DNA of 62,606 bases from Lojkania enalia (taxonomy: Eukaryota; Ascomycota; Dothideomycetes; Pleosporales), in assembly GCA_010094045.1 (NCBI GenBank), contig ML986757.1:32709-95314 (forward strand). The letters run 5' to 3'. The notes below the pieces were generated by a model. The model did no database searches, had not been told where the DNA came from, and saw only the letters and a list, made by a program, of their open reading frames with translations. Shown here piece by piece: positions 1 through 10,465 of the stretch (position 1 is the first letter of the stretch; every line of letters starts with the position of its first letter). The position numbers and the translations under genes are program-made.

Positions 1-456
1 AATTAGAACTAATAGTTCTCTATTATATTAAGTATATAATCTCCTTCTATAAAATTGTAATTTATTTCTTAAGGGTTAGTTTATTCTAATTTCCCTCCGA
101 ATTAGATAGGTTCTTTATTATAGACCTTATAGAAAGGGGTCCGCCTATTATAGGGCCCCCTATAGGAGGTAACAGTTGTTCTATACGCGTAGATAGAAGT
201 TTACTCTTACTATAACTTACGCGTATATTAATTCTAGTATAAGAATTAGAAGGTAAATTATAGTTAGATATCAGCGGTTACCTCTAATTCTAATAGGTTA
301 TTAGTAGTCTCTAAGTTTCTACCTAGGTATACTTTACGCAGCTTTTCCGAAAGCAATCCTAATTATAGAGGATAGGAAGTTCTAAACCTAAAGGCTTTAG
401 TTAATAGAAGGTCTCTAAGATCCTATCTAAGTAACTAAATAATTTAATATAATAGT

Positions 457-660
457 TGTTATAGGGATTTTTAGCTAGTCTACTAAGCTGTATTAAATAT
501 CGACGTACGATATTACGGTCGATATTACGCCGGATATCACGCTGGATATTAGCTAATATACCCCTTTTTCATATACATAAATATAGCCTGCTAGCTATCT
601 TTAATTAACTAGTTCAGCTCCTTATCTCCCTCCCTAAGACAAGATTCGCCTTTTACTACA
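457..660 (+). repeat. 5' LTR of Copia-1
   Basis: 204 bp, begins TGTTATAGGG and ends CTACA. Aligns base for base with 5911-6114; the differences I checked are transitions. It contains four 12-bp repeats (507-554) in what is probably U3. This copy has lost more TpG/CpA sites than the 3' LTR. Confidence 0.93.
507..554 (+). repeat. Four 12-bp tandem repeats in the Copia-1 LTR
   Basis: Units 507-518, 519-530, 531-542 and 543-554 share the core GATATYACG and differ mostly by C/T. The same array is at 5961-6008 in the 3' LTR. Position upstream in the LTR suggests a U3 promoter or enhancer element (inference). Confidence 0.75.
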
Positions 661-673
661 GTTATAAGCCCGG
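661..673 (+). other. Copia-1 primer-binding site, complementary to the anticodon arm of initiator tRNA-Met
   Basis: GTTATAAGCCCGG begins exactly at the base after the 5' LTR and is repeated identically after the Copia-2 LTR (34467). Undoing one TpG-to-TpA change gives a sequence complementary to the CCGGGCTCATAAC type of anticodon stem-loop of initiator tRNA-Met. Known copia-group elements prime from a cleaved initiator tRNA at this internal site, so I infer half-tRNA priming here. Confidence 0.65.
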
Positions 674-964
674 TTACCGCACTAAAATAACTGCAACTTA
701 ACCTTTTTATATATATATCGTGATTAATATCGCACCTTTTTTATTTAGTATTATAATATCGCGATATTATTATCTTTATCGTTTACCAACGATTTTTTTA
801 GGCACTTAGCTATTAGAATTATATATAAATTCTATACTTTATAAGCCTATTAATATGCTGTATCGCGTTTAAGGCTATTTTATTCTCTAGTATCGATATA
901 TTCCAGTATATTTCTAGTGTTGCAACGGTTGTACACTCCTCTATAGCTATATCTAAGAAGAAGA

Positions 965-2010
965 TACTCAGTACTTCTAGCGATTAGGAGGATTAGCTCG
1001 AGTAGCGTAAACTAACAACTAGTAGGCTGAGGGTATAGAAATATTTAGATCCAAGCGTACCTCCTGAAAAGGTTAAAATCTATAGGCTAGAACCTCCCCT
1101 CTCTAATATAGGTGAGTTCCGGACCCTGAAGATAAATCTAGAAGGGGAAATAGAAAGATACCCCTCTAGTAGAGTTATATATAAGGAGATAACCTTAATA
1201 TAAATAACAGATTAGAACTAGGTAAGGGACTAGTATAACTAATAGAGGAAGAATTAGATTAAGATCGACAATACTCTCTATACTATATATAGCGATATCC
1301 TAACGATAATATCGCCTTAATATAAAGTAATACTTAGCGATGATATAACTAGTTATAAGATTCTTAGAATCTTACAGGAAAAGTTAGCACCTACTATTAA
1401 GTTAAGGGAGTAACTAATCCAGAAGGAATATTAAACTCTTTTTAAGTACCCAACCGATAGAGAGGTAGAAAAGTAGCTAAATTAGTAGAATCAGGTAATC
1501 TATCGTACTAAGGCTGCTAGCTTAGTAGAAGTTTAGGGCCTTAGAGTAGAAAAGGATTTTCTTCTAATAGTTGCTAAGAAAGATGAGGTATGGGCGCTAA
1601 TCTATATGGTACTAATCAACGCTAAAAATAAGCTAGGTAGGATTAATCAACCAATTCCTACAATTAAATAATTAGTATACCGATATGCTAATTACTATAG
1701 ATATTTTAATCTATAGAAGGCGCTTAGCTTATTTACAGCTTTATAACATCTATTAATTCCTTAAGCAAATTCTAATAGTACTGTATAATAGTCTTAAGAA
1801 AAATCTAGTTCGTAATTGCGTACTTTACTACCCTACTTCTATAAGAAGTAGTACTTCTAGAGTAATTGCGAGTACGTAAACGAATCGATTAAGCTACTAA
1901 ACTAGGTACTAGATTAGGAAATACTAAAAGCCTGAGATAATATCTTAAATAGGAATAACTAGGGAAAAAAGAATACTCTAAAGGTAAATATAGAAAAATA
2001 TAAGAAGTTA
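965..2010 (+). pseudogene. Copia-1 gag remnant
   Basis: One frame with only RIP-type stops can be followed from about 965. It starts with a Trp-rich stretch (reads as EDWEDWLEWRKL-like after conversion of stops) and proceeds through a charged, helical capsid-like region. Near 1830-1880 the residues fit a decayed CCHC knuckle (spaced Cys positions mostly changed to Tyr/Phe). In the family Gag forms the virus-like particle and binds the genomic RNA. Start and end are approximate. No intact ORF longer than a few tens of codons survives. Confidence 0.7.
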
Positions 2011-2129
2011 AAATCCTCGTTTAATAGTAAAGCCTTTACGAAGGCTACTAGCCTCTAGGGAAATACCTAGGTAATTTAAAGGGGCAATTTTTCAGCGAGT
2101 ACTACCCCTAAGAAAGAAGATACTAGTAT

Positions 2130-5100
2130 TCTAAATTGGTGGATACTTAATCTAGATTCTAATATCTATATATATAACTCTAAGGCTTTTAGTTAGTAGA
2201 CTACTTAAATAGTAAATTTTAAAGATAAAATTGCTGCGGGAAGTAGTATATACCCTATATTAGAATAGGGTACTATTATAATTACGATTAATTCTCCTAC
2301 AGGCCTAAGAGATATCGAGCTAATAGAAGTTGCTTATATCCCTCAGTTGCTAACTAATATAATAGCTTTAATCAGAAATAGGAAATAGAGTATCTAGTTT
2401 AACTTAGGTAGAGATTACCTTTACTAGTATAATTACTATAATATCGTTTATTATTTAGAGTTATTTAACAGCTACTAGCTACTAGACGTAGACCCAGTAA
2501 AAAGGCCTCTACTTAATTTACTTTCCGGATATAAAACAGTTGCAGTAATTAAGAAAAAGCTTTTCTATCGCTAGTAATTAATGTAAATTGTTTCTTCAGC
2601 TGAAGTATACTAATTATTAGGCCACCTAGGCAGAGATTTAGTATTAGCCCTGCCTTAGGCAGCTAAGGGTATCTAGTTAAGCGATTAGGAAGTACTAGTA
2701 TAGTAAGATTGCTAGATATATATACAAGCGAAGTTATTACAGTAGATTAGCCAGCGTAGTTTTATCCAGCTACTAAACTATTTAAGAGAATCGCGATTAA
2801 TATTATATAACTTTAGAAGGACCGTAAGAGGTACTATAATAGTAAAAGATACCTATTTTATATAGTTAATCAGGTGTCCTGGTAGTATAAGGGATTTATA
2901 ATATATAATTAGTTGAAATCCACCCTTATAAAAGCCTTTAAAATACTATTAGCAAAAATTGAATAATAGTACAAAAGAAAGATTATATATATCTATATAG
3001 ATAACAACTTAAGCTTCTTAGAACTTATAGAAGTATTACTTAATTAAGAAATTGCGATTAAAGCTTACGCGCCTCGTATACCTAAGTAGAATAGCCTAGT
3101 AGAGTAAGTAGAATACTAAATTATAACCCGCGTGCGCGCTCTCGTAATAGAAAGTAATATCTCTAATAAATATACTAATAAATTAGCTTATACAGCGATA
3201 TACCTACTTAATAGAACGCTGATTATAAGCCTTTAATTTAAAACCCTATATAAGGCCGTTTTTAGCTATAAACCGTCTCTTACTTACTTTTAGGTTATAG
3301 GATCGCGAGTATACATTTTAGATAAAACTCTATTAAGAGGCGATAAACTGGCGTTACGGGTACTAATCGAGAAACTCTTATAATATAGGAGTACGAATAT
3401 ATACTAAGTACTAATTCTAAAACTAAAATAGATACTTAATACTAGAGACGTTGTATTTAGCGATATTATATCTAGCAAGGAGAAGGAGTATCCGCTAAAA
3501 GAATCCCTAGAGAAGATTCTTTTTCAAATTAATGATATTAAGAGCTCTATTAATAGTAGTAACAATAAAACGATTAAAGTTATAGAAGCAATCTACGAGG
3601 ATCGGCTACCTAATTAAGATATCCCTGCTGAGTCAGCAGGCAATTTAATTAGTAAGAAGGCCTATTAGTAGGAGAATACTATTTTTAAAGAACAAATCGA
3701 CGATATTACTAGTAATTAGGGACTTCTAACGCTAGAATTAACACCAGCGCTAGTGCTAAGGAATTAAGATGCTCCTATAGTACTACTAGCAAATAGTAAG
3801 GATACTACGTTTAGTAATAATTTGTTATAAGGATAGCAACTATTACCTTCTTATACTTCTATACCCTTAAAAAGAACAAATAATACCCCGCGGAGGGAAG
3901 AAATCAGCAGCTAAATATTAAGGAATAATATAATCTAGGAAGGTAGGTCTTTACGCAGCCGCAGGCCGCCTTAGTTATACTTTACTACCTTCGCAGTACT
4001 ATCTAATAGTAAGCTAATACTGGCAAATTATATAAAGGAAACTTATACTATTAGAAAATATCATCGCAATTAGCTTCTGCTAGAACTAAAGTACTATAAG
4101 GATCTAAAGAATCACTCTTTCAGTACTAGCTTCTATAAGGCCTATCGCGCTGAGTTATAGAAGTAGGAAGATATAGATACCTAGTAAAAGGTAACAATCC
4201 TCTAAGACTCTACTAAAATTCTTCTAGTAATGTGAGTATTCGTATATAAATTTGATAAGGACGGTTTCCTATACAAATTTAAGGCTAGATTAGTCGTATA
4301 TAGTAATCTGCAATCTTAATAGGGAGATACCTATACTACTATACTAGCTATATAAACCTTTCGCTTTTTAATATTAATTGCAACTTATTTTAAACTTAAT
4401 ATATACTAGTTCGATGTTATTAACACGTTCCTTAACTACCAATTAGACAGGTTAATATATATCTATATACTAGAAGGTTTCGTATATAAGTATAGAAAAT
4501 ATCTACAACTACAGAAAGCTATATACAGCCTTAAGAATGCTCCGAAACTTTAGTATTATAAGCTAGATAGAACTCTAAGGTAATTAGGCCTTAAAATAGT
4601 ACTAGAAATATCTTACTTATACGCAAATAATAAGCTAATCATCTTCTTTTACATTAATAATATTATAATTCTAGTTTACCTATTAAATATCTCTACTAAG
4701 TAGAAATTTAAATCGTAATTAAATAACAAATATAAACTTTAATCCCTTAGAGATCTAAATTAGTTTCTAGGAGTTTGAGTCGTACGCGATATATAGTAGT
4801 ATAAGACCTAGCTGCTATAGGACTTATTTATTAATAAGATAGCAGCGCGATTTAATATTACGGTTAATAAAAAGACGCTAAGTACGCCTCTACACGAGAA
4901 TATACTACCAGCTGCTACTAAGGAATCCTCTAATAGGATATCTTACTACTAACAACTAATTAGTTATCTAGCCTGGATCGCAGTTTTTATATACTCTAAT
5001 GTTACGTAAATATACTCGATATTATTATAATACTTTTAGAACCCTAGCAATTATTATATTAACGCTGCCTTAAGGGTATAGTAATATCTAATTAATATAA

Positions 5101-5720
5101 AGTACTTAGCAATTATAACAACAGCTGATAATATATAAAACACTTCTACTATCAGCTAGAGTAGTAATACTAATTATGTTAACCCCGCAGAGTAATTACT
5201 ATTCTATAGTACATCTAATACAGCCTTCGGCGATAATCCTAATACTTGTTAAAGTTCCTACAACTATATATTTCAACTTTTTAGGATGCTGATTAATTAG
5301 AAAGCCTTAATTCAGCGTATAGTTATAAAATCGACTACTAAAGCAGAATTATTAGCACTATTAGTCGCTAGATTAGAAATAGAGTAGTAGTAGAAGGCCT
5401 TCGCTTTACTGCGCTTCTATATTAACACGCAACTAGTACTACTTTATAATAATTAACAAATAGTAGATATTGTAAATAAGCTATCTAAGTATCTTAATAC
5501 CAAACTTCGCTATATAGATATACACCAGCACTAGCTACGTTAAGAAGTAGCAGAGCAGAGACTTATAATTAGTTAGCAACCAACAAATCTAATGCTAGCT
5601 AACAGCCTTACAAAAGTTCTACAGCCGCAATAATACTAAAGGTTTATTAAGCAACTGAAAATGGAAGATATTTTAGCTAGAATCGAATCTCAGGAATTTC
5701 TATCAGCCAAATAAATCGAT
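2130..5720 (+). pseudogene. Copia-1 pol remnant (protease, integrase, RT, RNase H)
   Basis: Order of recognisable parts: protease with a decayed LDSxxNIHI-type active-site region (about 2145-2190); pre-integrase zinc region with a VY*LLGHLGRD motif (about 2605-2640); integrase core and NRT/PYE-like stretch (2940-3260); RT beginning VFVYKFDKDGFLYKFKARLV (about 4240-4300); a degraded FDVINTFLNYQL block (about 4412) and YINNIIILVY replacing the YVDDI catalytic box (about 4650-4680); RNase H ending in ANSLTKVLQP and FIKQLKMEDI (about 5595-5670). Both RT-box aspartates have become Asn, which alone would kill the enzyme. Integrase-before-RT order separates it from the gypsy elements in the window. 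Confidence 0.9.
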
Positions 5721-5901
5721 TACTAACAAGAATCTTAGAGGGTGATTAAAAATTGATTATAACTCACCCTATATCACATTAAATTGATATTTCTACAAGC
5801 GTACTTAGCTCTACTACCAGTTACTCTATATAATTTACCTCTTTTGGTATAGTATCTACCTTCATTTTTTTCGACGCAGCTTCTCCTTCGCGGTTAAAGC
5901 T

Positions 5902-5910
5902 GGGGGGGTA
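5902..5910 (+). other. Polypurine tract of Copia-1
   Basis: A run of seven G (5902-5908) immediately before the 3' LTR at 5911, in the place expected for the plus-strand primer. Copia-2 has the same layout at 39866-39873. Confidence 0.8.
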
Positions 5911-6114
5911 TATTATAGGGATTTTCGGCTAGTCTGCTGAGCTGTATTAGATATCGACGTATAATATCACGGTCGATATCACGCTAGATATTACGCTGGA
6001 TATCAGCTAATATACCCCTTTTTCATGTACATAAATATGGCCCGCTGGCCATCTTCAATCAACTAGTTCAGCTTCTTATCTCCCTCCCTGAGACAAGATT
6101 CGCCTCTTACTATA
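5911..6114 (+). repeat. 3' LTR of Copia-1
   Basis: 204 bp, pairs with 457-660. It retains more TpG and CpA (for example around 5931-5945 and 6026-6065) than the 5' LTR, so the two ends were not mutated equally. It ends at 6114, followed by the ATAGT target duplication. Confidence 0.93.
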
Positions 6115-6240
6115 ATAGTATATAAGTATTATAACCTAAACTAAATTAAATATATCTTAGACTTAGATGTATTTAAATAAATAATCGATGCGATATTATT
6201 AAAGAAGCTATTACTAGTAGTATTAAGTTCTTCTATATAA

Positions 6241-6519
6241 TATAATAGTACAGGTAAGATAATAGGTCTAAATATAGTATAAATCTACTTAGAGGTATAT
6301 AGGAGTATATAGGGGATTAGGGACCTAGGAATTCTATTAACACCTATAGGCCTTATATAAAAGAATATAGAAGAACTACTAAGCTACTTATAAGGGAGTA
6401 TATAACTATATACGGAAGGGAAAAGGGGTAAAACTAGGGGTAAGATAAGATAAGCGAAAAGCTTTGGGATAAGGTTATATATAAAGCTTTTCGTGGAACG
6501 ATTTCTTTGCATCGTTACA
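6241..6519 (-). repeat. 5' LTR of Gypsy-1 (279 bp)
   Basis: Same LTR as 43851-44129 and 51522-51800, in reverse orientation. In element orientation the consensus termini are TGTAACG and CGTTACA, an inverted pair with the usual TG...CA ends. This copy keeps the unmutated start (GTTACA on the plus strand, ending at 6519), whereas its other end is RIP-altered. Length equals both LTRs of Gypsy-2. Confidence 0.92.
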
Positions 6520-6561
6520 CCTAGCGTATTTTCTATTAGGATCTAGTTAAGTTTAGTATCT

Positions 6562-7770
6562 AGTTTAAGCTTATAAAAGAAATATACTAGATATATAGAA
6601 TTTATAATTAAGATACCTATAATTTTAATAAGATAAGATTTATAATAGGGGTTACTAGTACATCTAAAGTCGTAATAAGCGCTAATAGAACTAGCTAGAC
6701 AACTACTATTTAGCTAGATAATTATAACTAGGTTATAGTAATTAAGTATATTAATACGTTTAGCTAGATAATCTTACTACTTATTATCCTACTAGATAAG
6801 CTATACTAGACTAGCTAGTATTATTTAATTCCTAACAACTAGACGATTATAGTTAGCGAAAATAGCTAGACAACTAATAAGATTAGTCTAGTATAAATTA
6901 AGTACTTTAACAATTAGACATTATTATATATAGTAGAAGTCTATTATCTACTTATAGTAGACGGGTATAATAGCTATATAACGTCTAAGTTTAATTAATA
7001 TTATATAGAGAATAAGATTATTAGTCTCTATATACTAGCTTACAACTCCTACCTTTTATAGCTACTAGATATTAGCTACTATATACCGCTTAAATAGTTA
7101 TATAAATATAAAATATCTAAGCTAGTACGTAATTAGATCTTCTATATTAATAAGCTAGACTTTTTAAGTATATATTAGTATATTAAACCTACTATATTTA
7201 GTAAGTAGAGTATTAGGAGTAGGTTTTAAGTAATAGATTTAATTTTATTCTACTCTAATCGTATTCTATCGTCGCTTACTATTATCTAAACACTGTTACC
7301 TCTACGCTAAAATCCTAATAGTAAGTAGTACTAGATAGTAGAAACGCTTTATATAGTTATCTAGTTTTAGTAGTAGACTTAACTTATATAAGACCGTTTA
7401 GGTCGCTAGTTATAAAGTCCTATAAACTAGGTAATATCTTAACTTATTAAAGGATACTAAATAGTAATATATTCTATAATAATCCTTATAGAGGAGAATA
7501 CTAAGCTTTATTAGGTAAACTAGTACTAAGAGTAGAAGAGATAATAGTAATAATAGTATATTACCTTAGAAGAAGCTCTCTTAGGTAAGAAAGATCGAAG
7601 GCTAGCTATAGAGGCTGATAGGTTACTTAAAGTAGAGGTGTAAGCTGAGGTATCTTAGATATACTAGTAAGTACTACTAACCTATTTAAAGTACTATAAG
7701 TAAAACTATAATAGAATTAGATATAAAAGTAATTAGAAATATTTTATATATATATTTATATAGGTTTAAT
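6562..7770 (+). pseudogene. Pogo-A: pogo/Fot1-like transposase remnant, N-terminus missing
   Basis: The plus frame reads DTYNFNKIRF (first catalytic Asp region, about 6590), then a conserved ST-K-V block, then LLIVDGYNSYITSKF (second Asp, about 6950-7000), then SYLLQLLDISYYIPLK with the third Asp retained (about 7050-7105), followed by a charged C-terminal tail to about 7770 that includes a decayed CCHC knuckle. This is the DDE_1 core of pogo/Tigger/Fot1 transposases, which cut and paste at TA sites. Multiple TAG/TAA stops occupy Trp and Gln positions. The N-terminal HTH domains are absent because Gypsy-1 interrupts the gene; that half should lie left of the window. Terminal repeats were not identified. 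Confidence 0.8.
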
Positions 7771-8239
7771 TTAATTATTATTTAGTTATCTATTAAAAAA
7801 GTATACTACTTTTAGTAGAATATATAACTCGCTAAAGTGCGCAGCTTAGTAGTAGATTATATTATAGGTAGAGTTAGAATAGCTACTTAGTAATAGAGTA
7901 TAGGTTAAAGTAGAGTTATATAGACTAGGTTTTCTTAGAGTCTAACTAATTAGTATACTTTAGAAAGTAGCTTAGTAAGAGTATATATAGTATAATATTC
8001 TAGAGCTTTATTATAGCTATTTATTATAGATTAGGCTAATCTCGCTTTATTAGATTCTAGAGTAGTATACTTCTTAACTATTAATCTTATATAGCTTAAT
8101 CTAATACGATAATATATTTATAATAGTAATTTATTATATAAACTATAGAGGTTTATAAATTTCTCAACAAATATACTTTTATAGCAGCTCCTTATTAATA
8201 ATAGTACTAGAATTAATATTCTCCTAGTTAATCTTCTAG
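7771..8239. other. No recognisable gene
   Basis: AT-rich sequence between Pogo-A and the hAT relic. It probably includes the 3' end of Pogo-A (GC-richer patch at 7829-7850) but no second terminal copy is available in the window to define an inverted repeat. Confidence 0.4.
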
Positions 8240-9900
8240 TTAATCTCTAGTTTTTTATTATATACTTAAGCTAGAAGTTTAAAGAGATCTATAACCTTAT
8301 TAGCGCTATAAAAAGAGCTTAGCTTACTAGTATTTTAGGCCTTTATAACCTAGTATACCTTTTTAATATAATAGTTCTCTCTACTTATTATATATTTTAG
8401 AAATATAATATCCTAGATTCTCTATATAGTAAGGTAATATCTCTTATCCCTAATTATATTTTTAGCAGTATTAAAAACCCGTTTAATACTAACTCCTATA
8501 ATTTATATTAAGAGAATATCTCTTACAACCTAAATAAGCCGTAAATACTAACATTTATTTACTCTCTACTAGCCTAATATATTAAAGTTACGACCTTAAA
8601 TAGGAGGTATACTTAGATAACTTTCTCCTTCTTGATAAGTTGGTCCTTTCTCTTCTTCCTCTAACTCTTCCTCTTCCTCTCCCTCTCCTATATTACTTAG
8701 ATCCTAGTCTAGAAAACTTAAGAAGTTACTTAAGGATAAATATTATAGAGATAGTTTATAAAACTATTTATTACTTTATATTTATTAAGGTTAGAGTATT
8801 ATAGATAAGGTATAGTATAGTATATCCTTATTATAGTAATTAAGATATTTAAGAAATTGTTAGCGATAGGTTTCCCTATATTAAAGGTCTTAAGTCTTAT
8901 CTTATAGTTATAGTTAGAAGCTAATATAATAAATAGCTGTAATAAAAGTATCTCGTATATTATAAGCTTCTAGAATAGATCTAAGATCGTTATATAGTTA
9001 AATAAGTAACTACACTTTATATCTATTTTTAAGTAGTATTTACTTAATTTAAATCGACCCTTTTCTACTATAACTCTTACTACTATTAGCTAATCTAAGT
9101 TACTCTCTATATCTTTAGCTAGATCTCTATTTATATTATCTAGGAAATCGAAGAGTTTATTATATATTTGCTAAATATACTAGATCTAAAGCTTTATATT
9201 CTTACTAAATACTTTAGTTACCCTTTTAAAATTATTAAGTAGGTCTATAATTAGTATTAAATAGTACTATTTAGTAGTAGATAGTTAAAGTTGCTAGAGA
9301 TTATAGAAATCTACCTTAGTATCCTTATTATTACTAGATCTCCAAGTAGGGATCTTTAAGTTAATTTTATATTAAAGCTAGTTATTAATATATTATTTAA
9401 GGTCTACTACTCGGTTATATATATTAAATATCGAATTCTATCGAATTAGGATATCTCTTATTATAGATAGCTAGTATTTAGGTAGTAGAGAGCCTTATAA
9501 AGTAATAAAACACTTATAGTATTATAGCGATCGATCGATTACTTTATAAATAGCTCGAATCTAACTAGAAATTAGTATATAATAACTATAATAATTAACT
9601 GTAATAAAAAGCTATACTTTATAAAGAGAATTTAGAATAGAAACTTATATCTAAATCTTATTTATATTATATTACCGTAAAGTTCCTCTATCTTCTATCT
9701 CTTTAGGGGGTGTAAGTTTAAGATAGTAAATAATTTCCTAAATAATAAGATTAATAATATAAGTAAGATATAGAATTATATTCTTCTTATAGTTCTATTT
9801 AATACTATCTTCACGTAGTTTCTCTTATATCGTATATATAAGTATACTATTATTAGTAGTATTATTATAGGTAGCTACTAGTAATTGTTATTATATATTT
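8240..9900 (-). pseudogene. hAT-family transposase remnant
   Basis: On the minus strand a long, RIP-broken frame shows two hallmarks. Around 8960-9130 is the motif set reading FSKNIKL...YNKLFDFLDNI followed by a VEKGRFKLSKYYLKID-like block, matching the helical and RNase H-like part of fungal hAT transposases (K-L-x-KYY-x-x-TD then a region before the LDP box). Around 8350-8520 is VVRDILLIQIIGVSIKRVFN followed by KRYYLTIQRIQDIIFL, which fits the C-terminal hAT dimerisation domain (ARDILSIPxxxxxVERxFN in relatives). A Glu-rich stretch lies between (about 8645-8690). hAT transposases excise and integrate with 8-bp target duplications. I did not find TIRs or an 8-bp duplication. The N-terminal (BED/HTH) end is unclear. 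Confidence 0.75.
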
Positions 9901-9989
9901 ATATTTAATAGAATATATAGTACTTCTATTACTATAAAAGTACTAGTATAGCTTCCTTAAATAAGAATAAAATTAAGTAGTCTCTCGTA

Positions 9990-10420
9990 GAACTCTTAGT
10001 CCTAATTAATATAGTACCCTTTTACTATAAGGAAACTAAGGTGGTTTTTTATAGACTAGGTATTAAACGTAATTAATATCTTTATACTTTAGCTAAGGTT
10101 ATATAAAAGAGAGGACTAAGCTACTATAATCTTATACTTAAATAGCCCTATAAAACTAAATTAGCTAATTAATATAGTATCTAGTTAGAAGAACTAAACA
10201 AATTATTAAAAGAATAGGCAATCTACTATTTAGAAAGACTAGTTATTATTAATAATAATATAGACTAGTTTATACTTAAAGGTAGTAGTAGAATATAGTA
10301 GTATAATTAGATTTTTATTATTAGGAGGCCTAGCTATAGGTATATAAAACCTATTATACTTAGAAGCTAGAGTTTTTAGATAGGTCTAGAATCTAAGGTA
10401 ATTTATTAGATATTTTATAC
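9990..10420 (+). pseudogene. Possible Tc1/mariner-like (DDE_3) fragment
   Basis: A plus frame gives KRGLSYYNLILK and PYKTKLAN with later WLEEL-like spacing, reminiscent of the HTH-to-catalytic linker of Tc1-type transposases (xxxRPxLTxxxxxxRLxWA). The catalytic Asp motif is not convincing. It could equally be the far end of the hAT element. Immediately right of it lies Pogo-B. Confidence 0.3.
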
Positions 10421-10465
10421 TATTATAATTCTTATTTAAATATATAAGTTAAAAACTGTAATATA

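Larger units (their letters stand above)
457..6114 (+). mobile_element. Copia-1: full-length degenerate Ty1/copia retrotransposon (5658 bp)
   Basis: Two 204-bp LTRs (457-660, 5911-6114) flank gag and pol remnants in the order gag, protease, integrase, RT, RNase H, which is diagnostic for Ty1/copia. A 5-bp target duplication ATAGT is seen at 452-456 and 6115-6119. Removing the element rejoins a Gypsy-1 leader sequence that matches the uninterrupted Gypsy-2 leader near 44220-44290. Premature stops fall at expected Trp and Gln positions (TAG/TAA from TGG, CAG, CAA), the signature of RIP. It cannot be autonomous as it stands. Confidence 0.95.
1..6519 (-). mobile_element. Gypsy-1: 5' part of a Ty3/gypsy LTR element, cut by the window edge and split by Copia-1
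   Basis: Read on the minus strand, the element begins with its 5' LTR (6519 down to 6241), continues through leader (6240-6115), is interrupted by Copia-1 (457-6114), and resumes from 456 down to 1 before leaving the window. Assignment rests on near-colinear similarity to the leader of Gypsy-2 on the plus strand (about 44130-44710). Only leader and perhaps the gag start are present, so no protein domain is visible in this copy. The 5 bases beyond the LTR (6520-6524) would be one target duplication; its partner lies outside. It is inserted in a pogo-like transposase gene (Pogo-A) whose N-terminal part is missing from the window, as expected if that part lies beyond the left end of Gypsy-1. Confidence 0.85.

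Noticed and set aside
7829..7850. GC-richer patch as the TIR of Pogo-A
   Set aside because: No matching inverted copy in the window and no 17-bp double unit; left unassigned.
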